A DNA stretch of 64,000 nt from Christiangramia sp. GTDB lineage: Bacteria; Bacteroidota; Bacteroidia; Flavobacteriales; Flavobacteriaceae. The notes under the pieces were generated by a model, which was not told where the DNA came from, ran no database searches, and worked only from the letters and a program-made list of their open reading frames with translations. This document shows, one piece after another, positions 8,367-15,447 of the stretch (position 1 is its first letter; each line of letters starts with the position of its first letter). The stretch lies in contig NZ_JAPYPC010000007.1 in NCBI RefSeq assembly GCF_029937855.1, positions 70,358 to 134,357 of the forward strand, given 5' to 3'. The position numbers and the translations under genes were made by a program.

Positions 8367-9365
8367 TCCTTTATATTCTTCAATTTTCTGTAATTGAGAT
8401 AGATCGAATGCTTCCTGTTTACAAAACGGCGAAATCCTAAGCTTTTCAAGTCTTTTAGCTAAATATTCCTGCTCAGTTTGGCCAGGGGTGGGGATAAAAA
8501 AAGCCTTCTTTTCTAATTTGGCTAAGTCCATTAAGTTGGTATAGCCCGGCCTGGAAATAATATATTTACTACAGTTTATGGCTTCCTGAAGTGATTTTCC
8601 GTAAAGATAATTCTTAATTTGTATGTTAGTATTTGGAGAATTTAGAGATTCATCAGAGATAATGCCTCTAACAAAAAGTATTCGCACTTCAGCTGTTTCA
8701 AGCTCCTTTAGTAATATAGATTCAAGGATGCTTCGTTGAGGTTCAGGCCCGCTGAGTAAAACTAAATAGTGATAAACTTCCGGGATTTGCCGTTTTTCCA
8801 GTCGACTAATTGGGCCAATATAAGTGACATTTTCAGGTTTTTCTCTTAGGTGACCCAATACTCCACTAAGATTTTTTTCTCCTTGCGCATCAGGCACCCA
8901 ACATTGCTCAAATTTGTTGATATATTGCTGATGTAAATAACTGCTTAAGTAGGTAGTGTTTCCGCTTAGCACATTAAGTTGATGGGTGATAAATACATTT
9001 TTCTTCAGTTTTTTACTTCTAACTCCTAATCGGCTGTCTGAAATAATTCCCTGAATATTATAGCTTTCAATAATCTTTTTAGTGATTATTTTTTCTTTTT
9101 GTATGGCTCTTACAATTCGAGGACTATCTAAAATCATCTTCCATTTAAGATATTTTCCCTTTTTAGAATATTGAACGCTATAAGAGGGAAGTTCCAAATG
9201 AGTTGAATGCGGGAATTCTTTTTTTAAAAGATCCAGTGCCTGCCCATCTGAAGCTATAACTGGTTCAAAACCATTTAAATGAAGTGCATTGATAATTGGA
9301 ATGCAACGTGTGGCATGTCCTAAACCCCAATTAAGAGCAGCGACCAATATTTTCTTCTTTTGCAT
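8304..9365 (-). CDS. GT28/MurG-like glycosyltransferase
   Basis: Predicted glycosyltransferase of 353 aa with a GT-B fold. The N terminus (ILVAALNWGLGHATRCIPII) matches the glycine-rich acceptor-domain opening of GT28-like enzymes, and the C-terminal half has a donor-binding region (SKYIISRPGYTNLMDLAKLEKKAFFIPTPGQTEQEYLA) with the E/Q-rich motif seen in MurG-type nucleotide-sugar binding. No signal peptide or transmembrane segment, so it is cytosolic or peripheral. Its 3' end overlaps the histidine kinase gene by 63 bp in opposite orientation. It is divergent from trmB with a 66-bp gap. Acceptor and sugar are unknown; lipid or surface-glycan glycosylation is a guess from the family. Confidence 0.82.
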   Translation of the reverse strand: MQKKKILVAALNWGLGHATRCIPIINALHLNGFEPVIASDGQALDLLKKEFPHSTHLELPSYSVQYSKKGKYLKWKMILDSPRIVRAIQKEKIITKKIIESYNIQGIISDSRLGVRSKKLKKNVFITHQLNVLSGNTTYLSSYLHQQYINKFEQCWVPDAQGEKNLSGVLGHLREKPENVTYIGPISRLEKRQIPEVYHYLVLLSGPEPQRSILESILLKELETAEVRILFVRGIISDESLNSPNTNIQIKNYLYGKSLQEAINCSKYIISRPGYTNLMDLAKLEKKAFFIPTPGQTEQEYLAKRLEKLRISPFCKQEAFDLSQLQKIEEYKGLSDFGNHVVFRDLFSFFESE

Positions 9366-9431
9366 TTTACAAATGTATTCTCATAGACAGGTGGACGATT
9401 TTCTTTAATTTTACCAAAATATTAATTTTTA

Positions 9432-10106
9432 GTGGGAAGCAAGAATAAACTTAAACGCTTTAAGGAAAACGAAAAATTTGAAAATGTTATCCAGCCTTCC
9501 AGGGAAGAGCTAACCGATAATTTATTTGAATTAAAAGGAAAATGGAGCGAAAAGTTCTTTAAGAATGATCATCCTATTGTTTTGGAGCTCGGCTGTGGGA
9601 AAGGGGAATACACCGTAGAACTGGCCCGACAAAATCCCGAAAAGAATTTTATAGGAATAGATATCAAAGGCGCAAGGTTTTGGCGTGGAGCAAAAACGGC
9701 TCAGGAAGAAGATTTGTCAAACGTAGCCTTCGTAAGAACCCAGATTGAACTTATTGAATATGTTTTTTCGATAAATGAAGTTAGTGAGATCTGGATTACT
9801 TTTCCTGATCCCCAAATTAAATATAAAAGAACCAAGCATAGGCTTACCAATACTGAATTCCTTCAGCGATATAAAAATATCCTAAAAGAAGAAGGGCTCA
9901 TGCATCTTAAAACCGACTCTGAATTTATGCATGGCTATACTTTAGGGCTCCTCCATGGTGAAGGTCACGAGGTTTTATATGCGCATCATGATATTTATAA
10001 AAATGAGTATTCGCCAAAAGAGGTAACTGGGATTCAAACTTTCTATGAAAAACAGTACCTTGAAAAAGGAAAACCAATTACATATATTCAGTTTAAGATT
10101 AAATAG
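9432..10106 (+). CDS. trmB: tRNA (guanine-N7-)-methyltransferase
   Basis: Makes m7G46 in the variable loop of tRNAs using S-adenosylmethionine. The 224-aa protein shows the SAM-binding motif I (VLELGCGKGEYTVELA), FIGIDIKGARFWRGAKTA, and the TrmB signature EIWITFPDPQIKYKRTKHRLT with the catalytic Asp, followed by LHLKTDSEFM-like tail motifs and GIQTFYEKQYLEKGKPITY. The start is GTG; no ATG fits the conserved N terminus. It is the first of three closely spaced genes (next start 6 bp after the stop) that all use non-ATG starts. Confidence 0.95.
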   Translation: MGSKNKLKRFKENEKFENVIQPSREELTDNLFELKGKWSEKFFKNDHPIVLELGCGKGEYTVELARQNPEKNFIGIDIKGARFWRGAKTAQEEDLSNVAFVRTQIELIEYVFSINEVSEIWITFPDPQIKYKRTKHRLTNTEFLQRYKNILKEEGLMHLKTDSEFMHGYTLGLLHGEGHEVLYAHHDIYKNEYSPKEVTGIQTFYEKQYLEKGKPITYIQFKIK

Positions 10107-10112
10107 GGGATA

Positions 10113-10739
10113 TTGGAAGAAACAAAACTTTTCCTCATAACTTACTTTGCCGCATTTATTGGGGTGGTTCCACCAGGCTTGGTGAATATGACCGTTGCCA
10201 AAACCTGTGTGGAAAAAGGGAAGAAAAATGGCTTTTACGTTGCAGTGGGTGCCGGGATGGTGATCTTAATCCAGGCCTTTATTGCCGTATTATTAGCAAA
10301 GTATATATTTGATAATCCCTTTATTCGCAGGGTAATTTTAAGGGCAGGTTTAGTGGTTTTTTGCATCTTGGCCGTTTATTTCTTTATCCAGGCGAGACAA
10401 AAAAAAAGGATTGAACACACCCGTCATAAAGCAGATGCCAATAGTGTTTTCAAAGGAATGCTTATAGCTGCATTAAATGTTTTTCCAATTCCTTATTTCG
10501 TTGCAATTGCCGGAGCCATGAACCTTGGAGGTGGAGACCTGGATTATGATTGGTCCCTTATTATTTCATTTGCGTTTGCAGCTTGTTTAGGTAGTTTTAC
10601 CTCACTTTATTTATATGTGGTGCTGTTTGATAAAATTGAAAGAAAAGCTAAATCTTTTGCCAGATACTCAAATTACTTTATGGCTGGTTTAATGCTAGTA
10701 CTTATTGTAGTGGCACTGATACGAATCTTTAATTCCTGA
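10113..10739 (+). CDS. LysE-family translocator
   Basis: Inner-membrane protein of 208 aa with about six hydrophobic helices, of the LysE/RhtB amino-acid exporter superfamily. The N terminus (FAAFIGVVPPGLVNMTVAKTC) carries the conserved PPG-N-T motif of the first helix; a basic cytosolic loop (QARQKKRIEHTRHK) separates the two halves, and the second half repeats a helix containing ALNVFPIPYFVAIAG. Start codon is TTG. It lies 6 bp after trmB and 5 bp before the alkyltransferase-like gene, so the three are one transcription unit. The exported substrate cannot be read from the sequence. Confidence 0.85.
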   Translation: MEETKLFLITYFAAFIGVVPPGLVNMTVAKTCVEKGKKNGFYVAVGAGMVILIQAFIAVLLAKYIFDNPFIRRVILRAGLVVFCILAVYFFIQARQKKRIEHTRHKADANSVFKGMLIAALNVFPIPYFVAIAGAMNLGGGDLDYDWSLIISFAFAACLGSFTSLYLYVVLFDKIERKAKSFARYSNYFMAGLMLVLIVVALIRIFNS

Positions 10740-10744
10740 AAAAA

Positions 10745-11077
10745 TTGAGTGATAAGCAAGGATTTTTTGAGAAGGTTTATGAGGTATGCAGAAAAATTCC
10801 TGAAGGCCGGGTGACTTCTTATGGAGCTATTGCGAAATTTCTGGGAGCTGCCAAAAGTGCCAGAATGGTTGGCTGGGCAATGAATTCTTCAAAAAATCTG
10901 GAAGATGTTCCGGCACACCGGGTCGTTAATCGGAACGGAATGCTTACAGGAAAAAGCCATTTTGGAGGGAGTAACGCCATGCAACAGTTGCTCGAGGAAG
11001 AGGGTATCACAGTGAAAGAGCTTCAGATTACCGATTTTAAGAGCGTTTTCTGGGATCCAGGGAAGGAGCTTTCTTAA
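10745..11077 (+). CDS. Alkyltransferase-like (ATL) protein, MGMT fold without active-site Cys
   Basis: A 110-aa protein equal to the C-terminal DNA-binding domain of O6-alkylguanine-DNA alkyltransferases: FFEKVYEVCRKIPEGRVTSYGAIAKFLG, the helix-turn-helix with the arginine finger (SARMVGWAMN), and VPAHRVVNRNGMLTG. The catalytic PCHR box reads PAHR, so alkyl transfer to Cys is impossible. This is the signature of ATL proteins, which bind O6-alkylguanine and hand it to nucleotide excision repair. Start codon TTG; no in-frame ATG precedes the conserved region. Its neighbours, trmB and a LysE exporter, give no functional link. Confidence 0.88.
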   Translation: MSDKQGFFEKVYEVCRKIPEGRVTSYGAIAKFLGAAKSARMVGWAMNSSKNLEDVPAHRVVNRNGMLTGKSHFGGSNAMQQLLEEEGITVKELQITDFKSVFWDPGKELS

Positions 11078-11168
11078 AGGAGAGAACCAGTTTTTTTTTC
11101 TATAATTTCCGACTATTACTGCATAAATCTAATATTGCTAAATTCTTCGTATTCTTAGCTTTTCAACC

Positions 11169-11176
11169 TATATTTG
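11169..11176 (+). promoter_or_regulatory. Putative -7 element (TATATTTG) before mrp
   Basis: TATATTTG matches the Bacteroidetes TAnnTTTG box, 50 bp upstream of the mrp start. No clear TTG lies 19-20 bp upstream, so this is a partial promoter match. Confidence 0.4.
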
Positions 11177-11225
11177 CGTTTAGAATCAGTCTATATAAGC
11201 TAAGGAATCTGATTAAAATTCACGT

Positions 11226-12362
11226 ATGAAATTAGATAGAAAAGAGATTTTAAAAGCACTGGAAACCATCTCTGTAGCAGGGGAAGGAAATAATATGGTA
11301 GAAAGCGGTGCCGTTCAAAATGTTATGACTTTTGGCGATGAAGTGGTGGTGGATCTTGTGCTAAGCACTCCGGCACTTCATATAAAGAAGCGGGCAGAAG
11401 TGGATGTGATGAAAGCTATTCATGAAAAAGTTTATGAAAAGGCTAAAGTCAAAGTAAATATTAAAATTGAAGCTCAGGAAAAGGAAAAGCCTGAGATCAA
11501 GGGAAAAGCGATTCCTGGAATTAAGAATATTATTGCGGTGGCTTCAGGTAAAGGAGGAGTAGGTAAATCTACGGTTACTTCAAACCTTGCGGTAACTCTT
11601 TCAAAAATGGGCTTTAAAGTAGGGATACTGGATGCTGATATCTATGGTCCTTCCACGCCTATGATGTTCGATGTGGAAGCCGAAAGACCACTTTCAGTAA
11701 AAGTGGATGGGAAATCTAAAATGAAACCCATCGAAAATTATGGTGTAAAAATCCTTTCTATTGGTTTCTTTACTAAGCCAAATCAGGCTGTAGTTTGGAG
11801 AGGGCCTATGGCTGCAAAAGCGCTTAACCAGATGATCTTTGATGCAGACTGGGGTGAATTGGATTTCATGCTGATAGATCTTCCCCCGGGAACGGGTGAT
11901 ATACATCTTTCTATCATGCAGTCACTACCCATTACCGGTTCTGTGATTGTAAGTACTCCGCAAAATGTAGCCCTTGCTGATGCTAAAAAAGGAGTGGCTA
12001 TGTTTCAGCAGGAAAGCATTAACGTTCCTGTATTAGGTATCATCGAAAATATGGCCTACTTTACTCCTCAAGAATTGCCAGATAATAAATATTATATTTT
12101 TGGGCAGGAAGGAGCCAGAAATCTAGCGGAAGATCTCAAAGTACCTTTTCTTGGTGAGATTCCTTTAGTACAAAGCTTGAGGGAATCGGGAGATATTGGT
12201 CGACCTGCAGCACTTCAAACTGCAACTCCGTTAGAAGCTGCTTTTGAAGATATTACCAGGAATATGGTTCAGGAAACCGTTAATAGAAACAAAGATCTGC
12301 CTCCAACAGAAGCCATTAAGATTACTACTATGGCTGGTTGCAGTGCTGTTAATAAGAAATAA
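11226..12362 (+). CDS. mrp: Mrp/ApbC-family iron-sulfur cluster carrier ATPase
   Basis: Cytosolic P-loop ATPase of 378 aa that binds and transfers Fe-S clusters. Residues 1-95 form an N-terminal MIP18/DUF59-like domain (LKALETISVAGEGNNMVESG), followed by the deviant Walker A (VASGKGGVGKSTVTSNLAV), switch motif (LDADIYGPSTPMMF) and Walker B (FMLIDLPPGTGDIHLS). The paired-Cys bridging motif usual late in Mrp proteins is not apparent: the expected segment reads ENMAYFTPQELPDNKYYIF, and the only Cys is near the C terminus (MAGCSAVNKK). The stop is directly followed by the ATG of an Nfu-domain gene, supporting a joint role in Fe-S assembly. A TATATTTG -7 box lies upstream. Confidence 0.92.
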   Translation: MKLDRKEILKALETISVAGEGNNMVESGAVQNVMTFGDEVVVDLVLSTPALHIKKRAEVDVMKAIHEKVYEKAKVKVNIKIEAQEKEKPEIKGKAIPGIKNIIAVASGKGGVGKSTVTSNLAVTLSKMGFKVGILDADIYGPSTPMMFDVEAERPLSVKVDGKSKMKPIENYGVKILSIGFFTKPNQAVVWRGPMAAKALNQMIFDADWGELDFMLIDLPPGTGDIHLSIMQSLPITGSVIVSTPQNVALADAKKGVAMFQQESINVPVLGIIENMAYFTPQELPDNKYYIFGQEGARNLAEDLKVPFLGEIPLVQSLRESGDIGRPAALQTATPLEAAFEDITRNMVQETVNRNKDLPPTEAIKITTMAGCSAVNKK

Positions 12363-12605
12363 ATGACAAGCGAAGAAGTTAAAATTAATGTTGAAAAGGC
12401 CTTGGCCGAGATTCGACCATTCTTAGAAAGTGATGGGGGTAATATCTCTTTGGTTTCCATTGAAGATGATCGTCTGGTAAAAGTTCAGCTGGAAGGTGCA
12501 TGTGTTGGTTGCACGGTGAATCAAATGACTTTGAAGAGTGGAGTGGAAATGACTATTAAAAAATATGTGCCCCAAATTGAGAAGGTGGTAAATATTGAGA
12601 GATAG
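12363..12605 (+). CDS. NifU C-terminal (Nfu) domain Fe-S scaffold protein
   Basis: Small 80-aa protein made only of the Nfu domain. It has the RPFLESDGGNISLV opening and the GACVGCTVNQMTLKSGVE motif, whose CxxC pair holds a bridging [4Fe-4S] or [2Fe-2S] cluster at a dimer interface. It starts on the base after the mrp stop, so translational coupling is likely. The usual job is delivery of preformed clusters to targets; the ferredoxin and its reductase encoded just downstream are plausible clients. Confidence 0.93.
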   Translation: MTSEEVKINVEKALAEIRPFLESDGGNISLVSIEDDRLVKVQLEGACVGCTVNQMTLKSGVEMTIKKYVPQIEKVVNIER

Positions 12606-12632
12606 AACGCCAGCCTTTAATTGAATTGAAAC

Positions 12633-13694
12633 ATGATTAAAACCGATATACTTATCATTGGCGCTGGGCCAACCGGTCTTTTCGCCGTTTTTGAAGCAGG
12701 ATTATTAAAGTTAAAATGTCATCTCATTGATGCACTTCCTCAACCCGGAGGCCAGTGTTCCGAGATCTATCCTAAAAAGCCTATTTATGATATTCCAGGA
12801 TTCCCGGAAGTTCTTGCTGGTGACCTGGTGGATAATTTAATGGAACAAATAAAACCTTTTGAACCGGGATTCACACTTGGGGAAAGAGCAGAAACTATTG
12901 AAAAACAGGAGGACGATAGTTTTATCGTAACCACAAGTAAAGGAACAAAACATCTGGCTCCTGTGGTAGTGATCGCAGGAGGACTTGGTAGCTTTGAGCC
13001 AAGAAAACCGCCTATTCCTTCAATAAAGAATTATGAAGATAAAGGTGTTGCGTATATTATCCGTGATCCTGAAGTTTATAGAAATAAGAAAGTAGTGATC
13101 GCCGGGGGTGGAGATTCAGCTTTAGACTGGAGTATTTTCCTCGCTGATGTGGCTTCAGAAGTTTCTCTGGTTCACAGAAGAAAAGATTTTCGGGGAGCTT
13201 TGGATTCTGTAGAAAAAGTGGAAGAACTTTCTAAAATTGGAAAGATCAATTTAATAACAGATGCAGAGGTGGTAGATATTAAAGGAGAAGATGAACTCGA
13301 AGCTGTATTGATACGCCATAAAGATGAAGCCCGGGGAGAAGAATTAAAAAAAACAGATCATTTTATCCCGTTATTCGGGCTTTCACCTAAACTAGGGCCT
13401 ATTGCTAACTGGGGTCTGGAAATCGAAAAAAATGCCATTAAGGTTAATAATTCTTACGATTACCAAACCAATATACCGGGTATTTATGCCATTGGCGATG
13501 TAAATACCTATAAGGGTAAACTCAAATTGATTCTTTGTGGCTTCCATGAAGCGGCGATTATGTGCCAGAGTGCATATCAACGTATAAATCCAGATAAGAA
13601 ATATGTGATGAAATATACAACGGTAAGTGGTGTAAGCGGTTTCGACGGAAGTAAGAAAGAGGCTAAAAAAGAAGTAGTAAAAAGTATTAATTAG
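12633..13694 (+). CDS. Ferredoxin--NADP+ reductase, thioredoxin-reductase-like type
   Basis: Flavoprotein of 353 aa moving electrons between NAD(P)H and ferredoxin. An N-terminal FAD dinucleotide fold (DILIIGAGPTGLFAVFEAGL), the PGGQCSEIYPKKPIYDIPGFP segment and a second NAD(P) fold (VVIAGGGDSALDWSIFLA) are present; the late motif IPGIYAIGDV binds FAD. The CxxC redox pair of thioredoxin reductase is absent from the NADP domain, which marks the TrxR-like FNR subgroup. It is followed 54 bp later by a [2Fe-2S] ferredoxin gene, its likely partner, with a palindromic repeat in between. Upstream genes are mrp and nfu. Confidence 0.9.
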   Translation: MIKTDILIIGAGPTGLFAVFEAGLLKLKCHLIDALPQPGGQCSEIYPKKPIYDIPGFPEVLAGDLVDNLMEQIKPFEPGFTLGERAETIEKQEDDSFIVTTSKGTKHLAPVVVIAGGLGSFEPRKPPIPSIKNYEDKGVAYIIRDPEVYRNKKVVIAGGGDSALDWSIFLADVASEVSLVHRRKDFRGALDSVEKVEELSKIGKINLITDAEVVDIKGEDELEAVLIRHKDEARGEELKKTDHFIPLFGLSPKLGPIANWGLEIEKNAIKVNNSYDYQTNIPGIYAIGDVNTYKGKLKLILCGFHEAAIMCQSAYQRINPDKKYVMKYTTVSGVSGFDGSKKEAKKEVVKSIN

Positions 13695-13704
13695 TATTCC
13701 AGAG

Positions 13705-13733
13705 ACCTGCAGGGTTTTTAAAACCTTGCAGGT
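13705..13733. repeat. Palindromic repeat resembling the RAYT-flanking palindromes
   Basis: ACCTGCAGGGTTT and AAACCTTGCAGGT form a nearly perfect inverted repeat around a short AT centre. It is closely related to the two 33-bp palindromes that flank the RAYT gene near 28 kb. It lies between reductase and ferredoxin genes and may act as a weak transcription stop or mRNA stabiliser. Confidence 0.75.
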
Positions 13734-13748
13734 ATATTTATTGAAAAT

Positions 13749-14084
13749 ATGTCTGACGTTAAAATAACAATTATAGACCGCGAAGGAGAAGCTCATACTA
13801 TTGACGCTCCAACAGATATGAACATGAACCTGATGGAAGTGATCCGTTCTTATGAACTGGCTCCCGAAGGGACTATAGGTATTTGTGGGGGTATGGCCAT
13901 GTGCGCTTCGTGCCAGTGTTATATGCTAAATTATGAACATATGCTTCCTGAAATGAGCATAGAAGAAGAGGATATGCTGGATCAGGCATTTTTAGTGGAA
14001 GAAAATAGCAGGTTAAGCTGCCAGATTCCAATTACTGAAGGCCTCGACGGACTGGAAGTAAGGATCGCTCCTGCTTCTGAATAA
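13749..14084 (+). CDS. [2Fe-2S] ferredoxin, adrenodoxin/putidaredoxin type
   Basis: Soluble electron carrier of 111 aa. Cluster ligands are visible as GICGGMAMCASCQCYM (Cys-X5-Cys-X2-Cys) plus a distal Cys in SRLSCQIPIT, the adrenodoxin-type spacing. The acidic patch EMSIEEEDMLDQAF is typical of the helix that docks onto reductases and P450s. The ferredoxin reductase gene is directly upstream, so the pair forms an NADPH-driven redox chain. A cytochrome P450 gene begins at the far right of the window and could be one client, but they are 50 kb apart. A strong GCAA-loop terminator follows about 150 bp downstream. Confidence 0.94.
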   Translation: MSDVKITIIDREGEAHTIDAPTDMNMNLMEVIRSYELAPEGTIGICGGMAMCASCQCYMLNYEHMLPEMSIEEEDMLDQAFLVEENSRLSCQIPITEGLDGLEVRIAPASE

Positions 14085-14140
14085 ATTTTATTCCAGATTC
14101 CAGATTGAGGGTCTAAGATTTTATATAGGTTTATTTCCCT

Positions 14141-14206
14141 GTCATTTCGCAGGAGCACAGCCACTAGGAATAAACCTGGTAAAGATTTTTCTCTGGTCGA
14201 GATGAC
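14141..14206. repeat. Dispersed GTCAT...ATGAC palindromic unit
   Basis: GTCATTTCG at the left and CGAGATGAC at the right form inverted ends of a 66-bp non-coding unit. The same ends recur at 15371, 17868-18178 and 32248 in this window, always between genes. Confidence 0.6.
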
Positions 14207-14236
14207 AAAAAATTAAATCAAGAACTCAATAACAAA

Positions 14237-14265
14237 AAAACCTGAACGCAAGTTCAGGTTTTTTT
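14237..14265. terminator. Bidirectional terminator between ferredoxin and DUF3050 genes
   Basis: AACCTGAAC-GCAA-GTTCAGGTT is a perfect 9-bp stem with a GNRA-type loop, flanked by A-run and T-run, so it can stop transcription from both convergent genes. Confidence 0.85.
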
Positions 14266-14300
14266 ATCTAGTCACTGCGAGCGTAGTGAAGCAGTTTCAT

Positions 14301-15086
14301 TTACGAAAACTGAAGTTGCATTTTCGCTTCAATTTCAGACTCTATTCCATCCCATAATTCCAACCTGCTTTCTAAAGATTTTTCAGCAGTGAGCTTTACA
14401 TCTTCCCATTTTCTTTCGTTATTTTCACAAAGATCTTCCACCATTTTAAATGCCATAGGACCATGTTCATCCCCATCTAATTCAATATGGCGATCAAAGT
14501 AATATTTGAACTGGCTTAGGTCATCTTCAGGAAAATTTTTCTGCACTTTTTCAATAATAGAAGAAAACATAGCGGGGATAAGTCCTTCGCGACCAAACGT
14601 AAATGCTGAAGCTATTTTGTGTGGTTCCCGGCTGTAGACAACTTCAAAAGTATGTTTAAGAAATTGCTTAATACTGATGGGTAATTTGCTGGTTGCAATG
14701 ATTAGAAATATATCGGTCCCATGAGAAACCTGCATCAAGAAATCTTCAATTTTTCCCTTATTAGCTCCAGCAGCTTCCATGGCATCCAGATACATCTCAA
14801 AATGGCTCTGTCTTTCGCCATATATGTTGATGTCTGTTTCTTCAGCCAGAACGATCTCATTTATTAGATACCGGGTTTCTGGATCTCCAACGGGTAGCCA
14901 TGGATTTGTAGTTTTAGTGAGGATTTCCTGTAAAGCAGTTAAAAGGGACATGAAATCCCAAACCGCAAAAACATGGTGCTCCATGAAAATTTGAAGTTGT
15001 TCCGGAGTATTTATTTTTTGGTATAAAGAATGATTTATTAACTGACTGGTTAGAGGTTCTAAACTTGCGTTTATCTCTTTTATCAT
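14301..15086 (-). CDS. DUF3050 family protein
   Basis: Cytosolic all-alpha protein of 261 aa from the ATG at 15086; an in-frame GTG three codons earlier is less likely. It matches the DUF3050 family, with conserved EHHVFAVWDFMSLL near residue 37, NEIVLAEETDIN, ASAFTFGREGLIPAMF and YFDRHIELDGDEHGPMA. The spaced His and Glu residues on predicted helices resemble the heme-oxygenase-like di-iron fold, so a metal-dependent oxidase role is possible but unproven. The gene is alone on its strand, ending near a bidirectional terminator and a partial dispersed repeat (14271-14294). Confidence 0.88.
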   Translation of the reverse strand: MIKEINASLEPLTSQLINHSLYQKINTPEQLQIFMEHHVFAVWDFMSLLTALQEILTKTTNPWLPVGDPETRYLINEIVLAEETDINIYGERQSHFEMYLDAMEAAGANKGKIEDFLMQVSHGTDIFLIIATSKLPISIKQFLKHTFEVVYSREPHKIASAFTFGREGLIPAMFSSIIEKVQKNFPEDDLSQFKYYFDRHIELDGDEHGPMAFKMVEDLCENNERKWEDVKLTAEKSLESRLELWDGIESEIEAKMQLQFS

Positions 15087-15197
15087 AATTTGCACTTTTT
15101 TGCAAAGGTAAAATGTGAAGTAGGATTTAGAAAATCTTTGAAGCTTTTTATAGCTTGTTTAACGCAGGAAACCAGTGTTTTGAGGTAAATTATAATT

Positions 15198-15368
15198 ATG
15201 GCCGGTCATATTATAAATGTAATAGTATTCTATTCAAATAAATCTAAAGATTATTTAAGGGTAGAAGGCGTTTATGCCAAAAAGCCTAAGCCTTTAAAAA
15301 AAGAATGTTGTGAAAAATATAAAAAGGGCAAACGCTGTAAACGTTGCCCCTGTTTTGATCTTCTTTAA
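15198..15368 (+). CDS. Small Cys-rich basic protein, 56 aa
   Basis: A 56-aa reading frame starting ATG at 15198. Its C-terminal part is rich in Lys and Cys, with KKECCEKYKKGKRCKRCPCF giving six Cys in a compact pattern, while the first half (HIINVIVFYSNKSKDYLRV) looks like two beta strands. I recall similar short Cys/Lys-rich tails in flavobacterial hypothetical proteins but cannot name a family. The Cys arrangement could bind zinc or a cluster. It lies alone between the DUF3050 gene and a dispersed repeat. Coding status rests on amino-acid composition and on filling an otherwise empty 350-bp gap. Confidence 0.6.
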   Translation: MAGHIINVIVFYSNKSKDYLRVEGVYAKKPKPLKKECCEKYKKGKRCKRCPCFDLL

Positions 15369-15370
15369 AT

Positions 15371-15442
15371 GTCACTGCGAATGAGTGATAAAGCGACCGA
15401 CGCAGTCTTTTCTTGAGATTACTTCGCTTTGCTCGTAATGAC
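15371..15442. repeat. Dispersed GTCACTGCGA...TAATGAC unit
   Basis: Inverted ends GTCACTGCGA / TCGTAATGAC enclose 72 bp that share GACTGC, GAGATTACTTCGCTTTGCTCG-type segments with the repeats at 17868. It sits between the small Cys-rich gene and the acyl-CoA dehydrogenase stop. Confidence 0.6.
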
Positions 15443-15447
15443 TTTAA

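Noticed and set aside
9366..9431. Promoter TACATTTG directly before the glycosyltransferase start
   Set aside because: The box ends about 4 bp before the ATG, which leaves no room for a normal leader; probably chance.
10745..11077. Active methylated-DNA-cysteine methyltransferase
   Set aside because: The acceptor Cys is replaced by Ala in PAHR.
13392..13796. 134-codon minus-strand frame
   Set aside because: Crosses the reductase 3' end, the palindrome and the ferredoxin start in antisense; not plausible.
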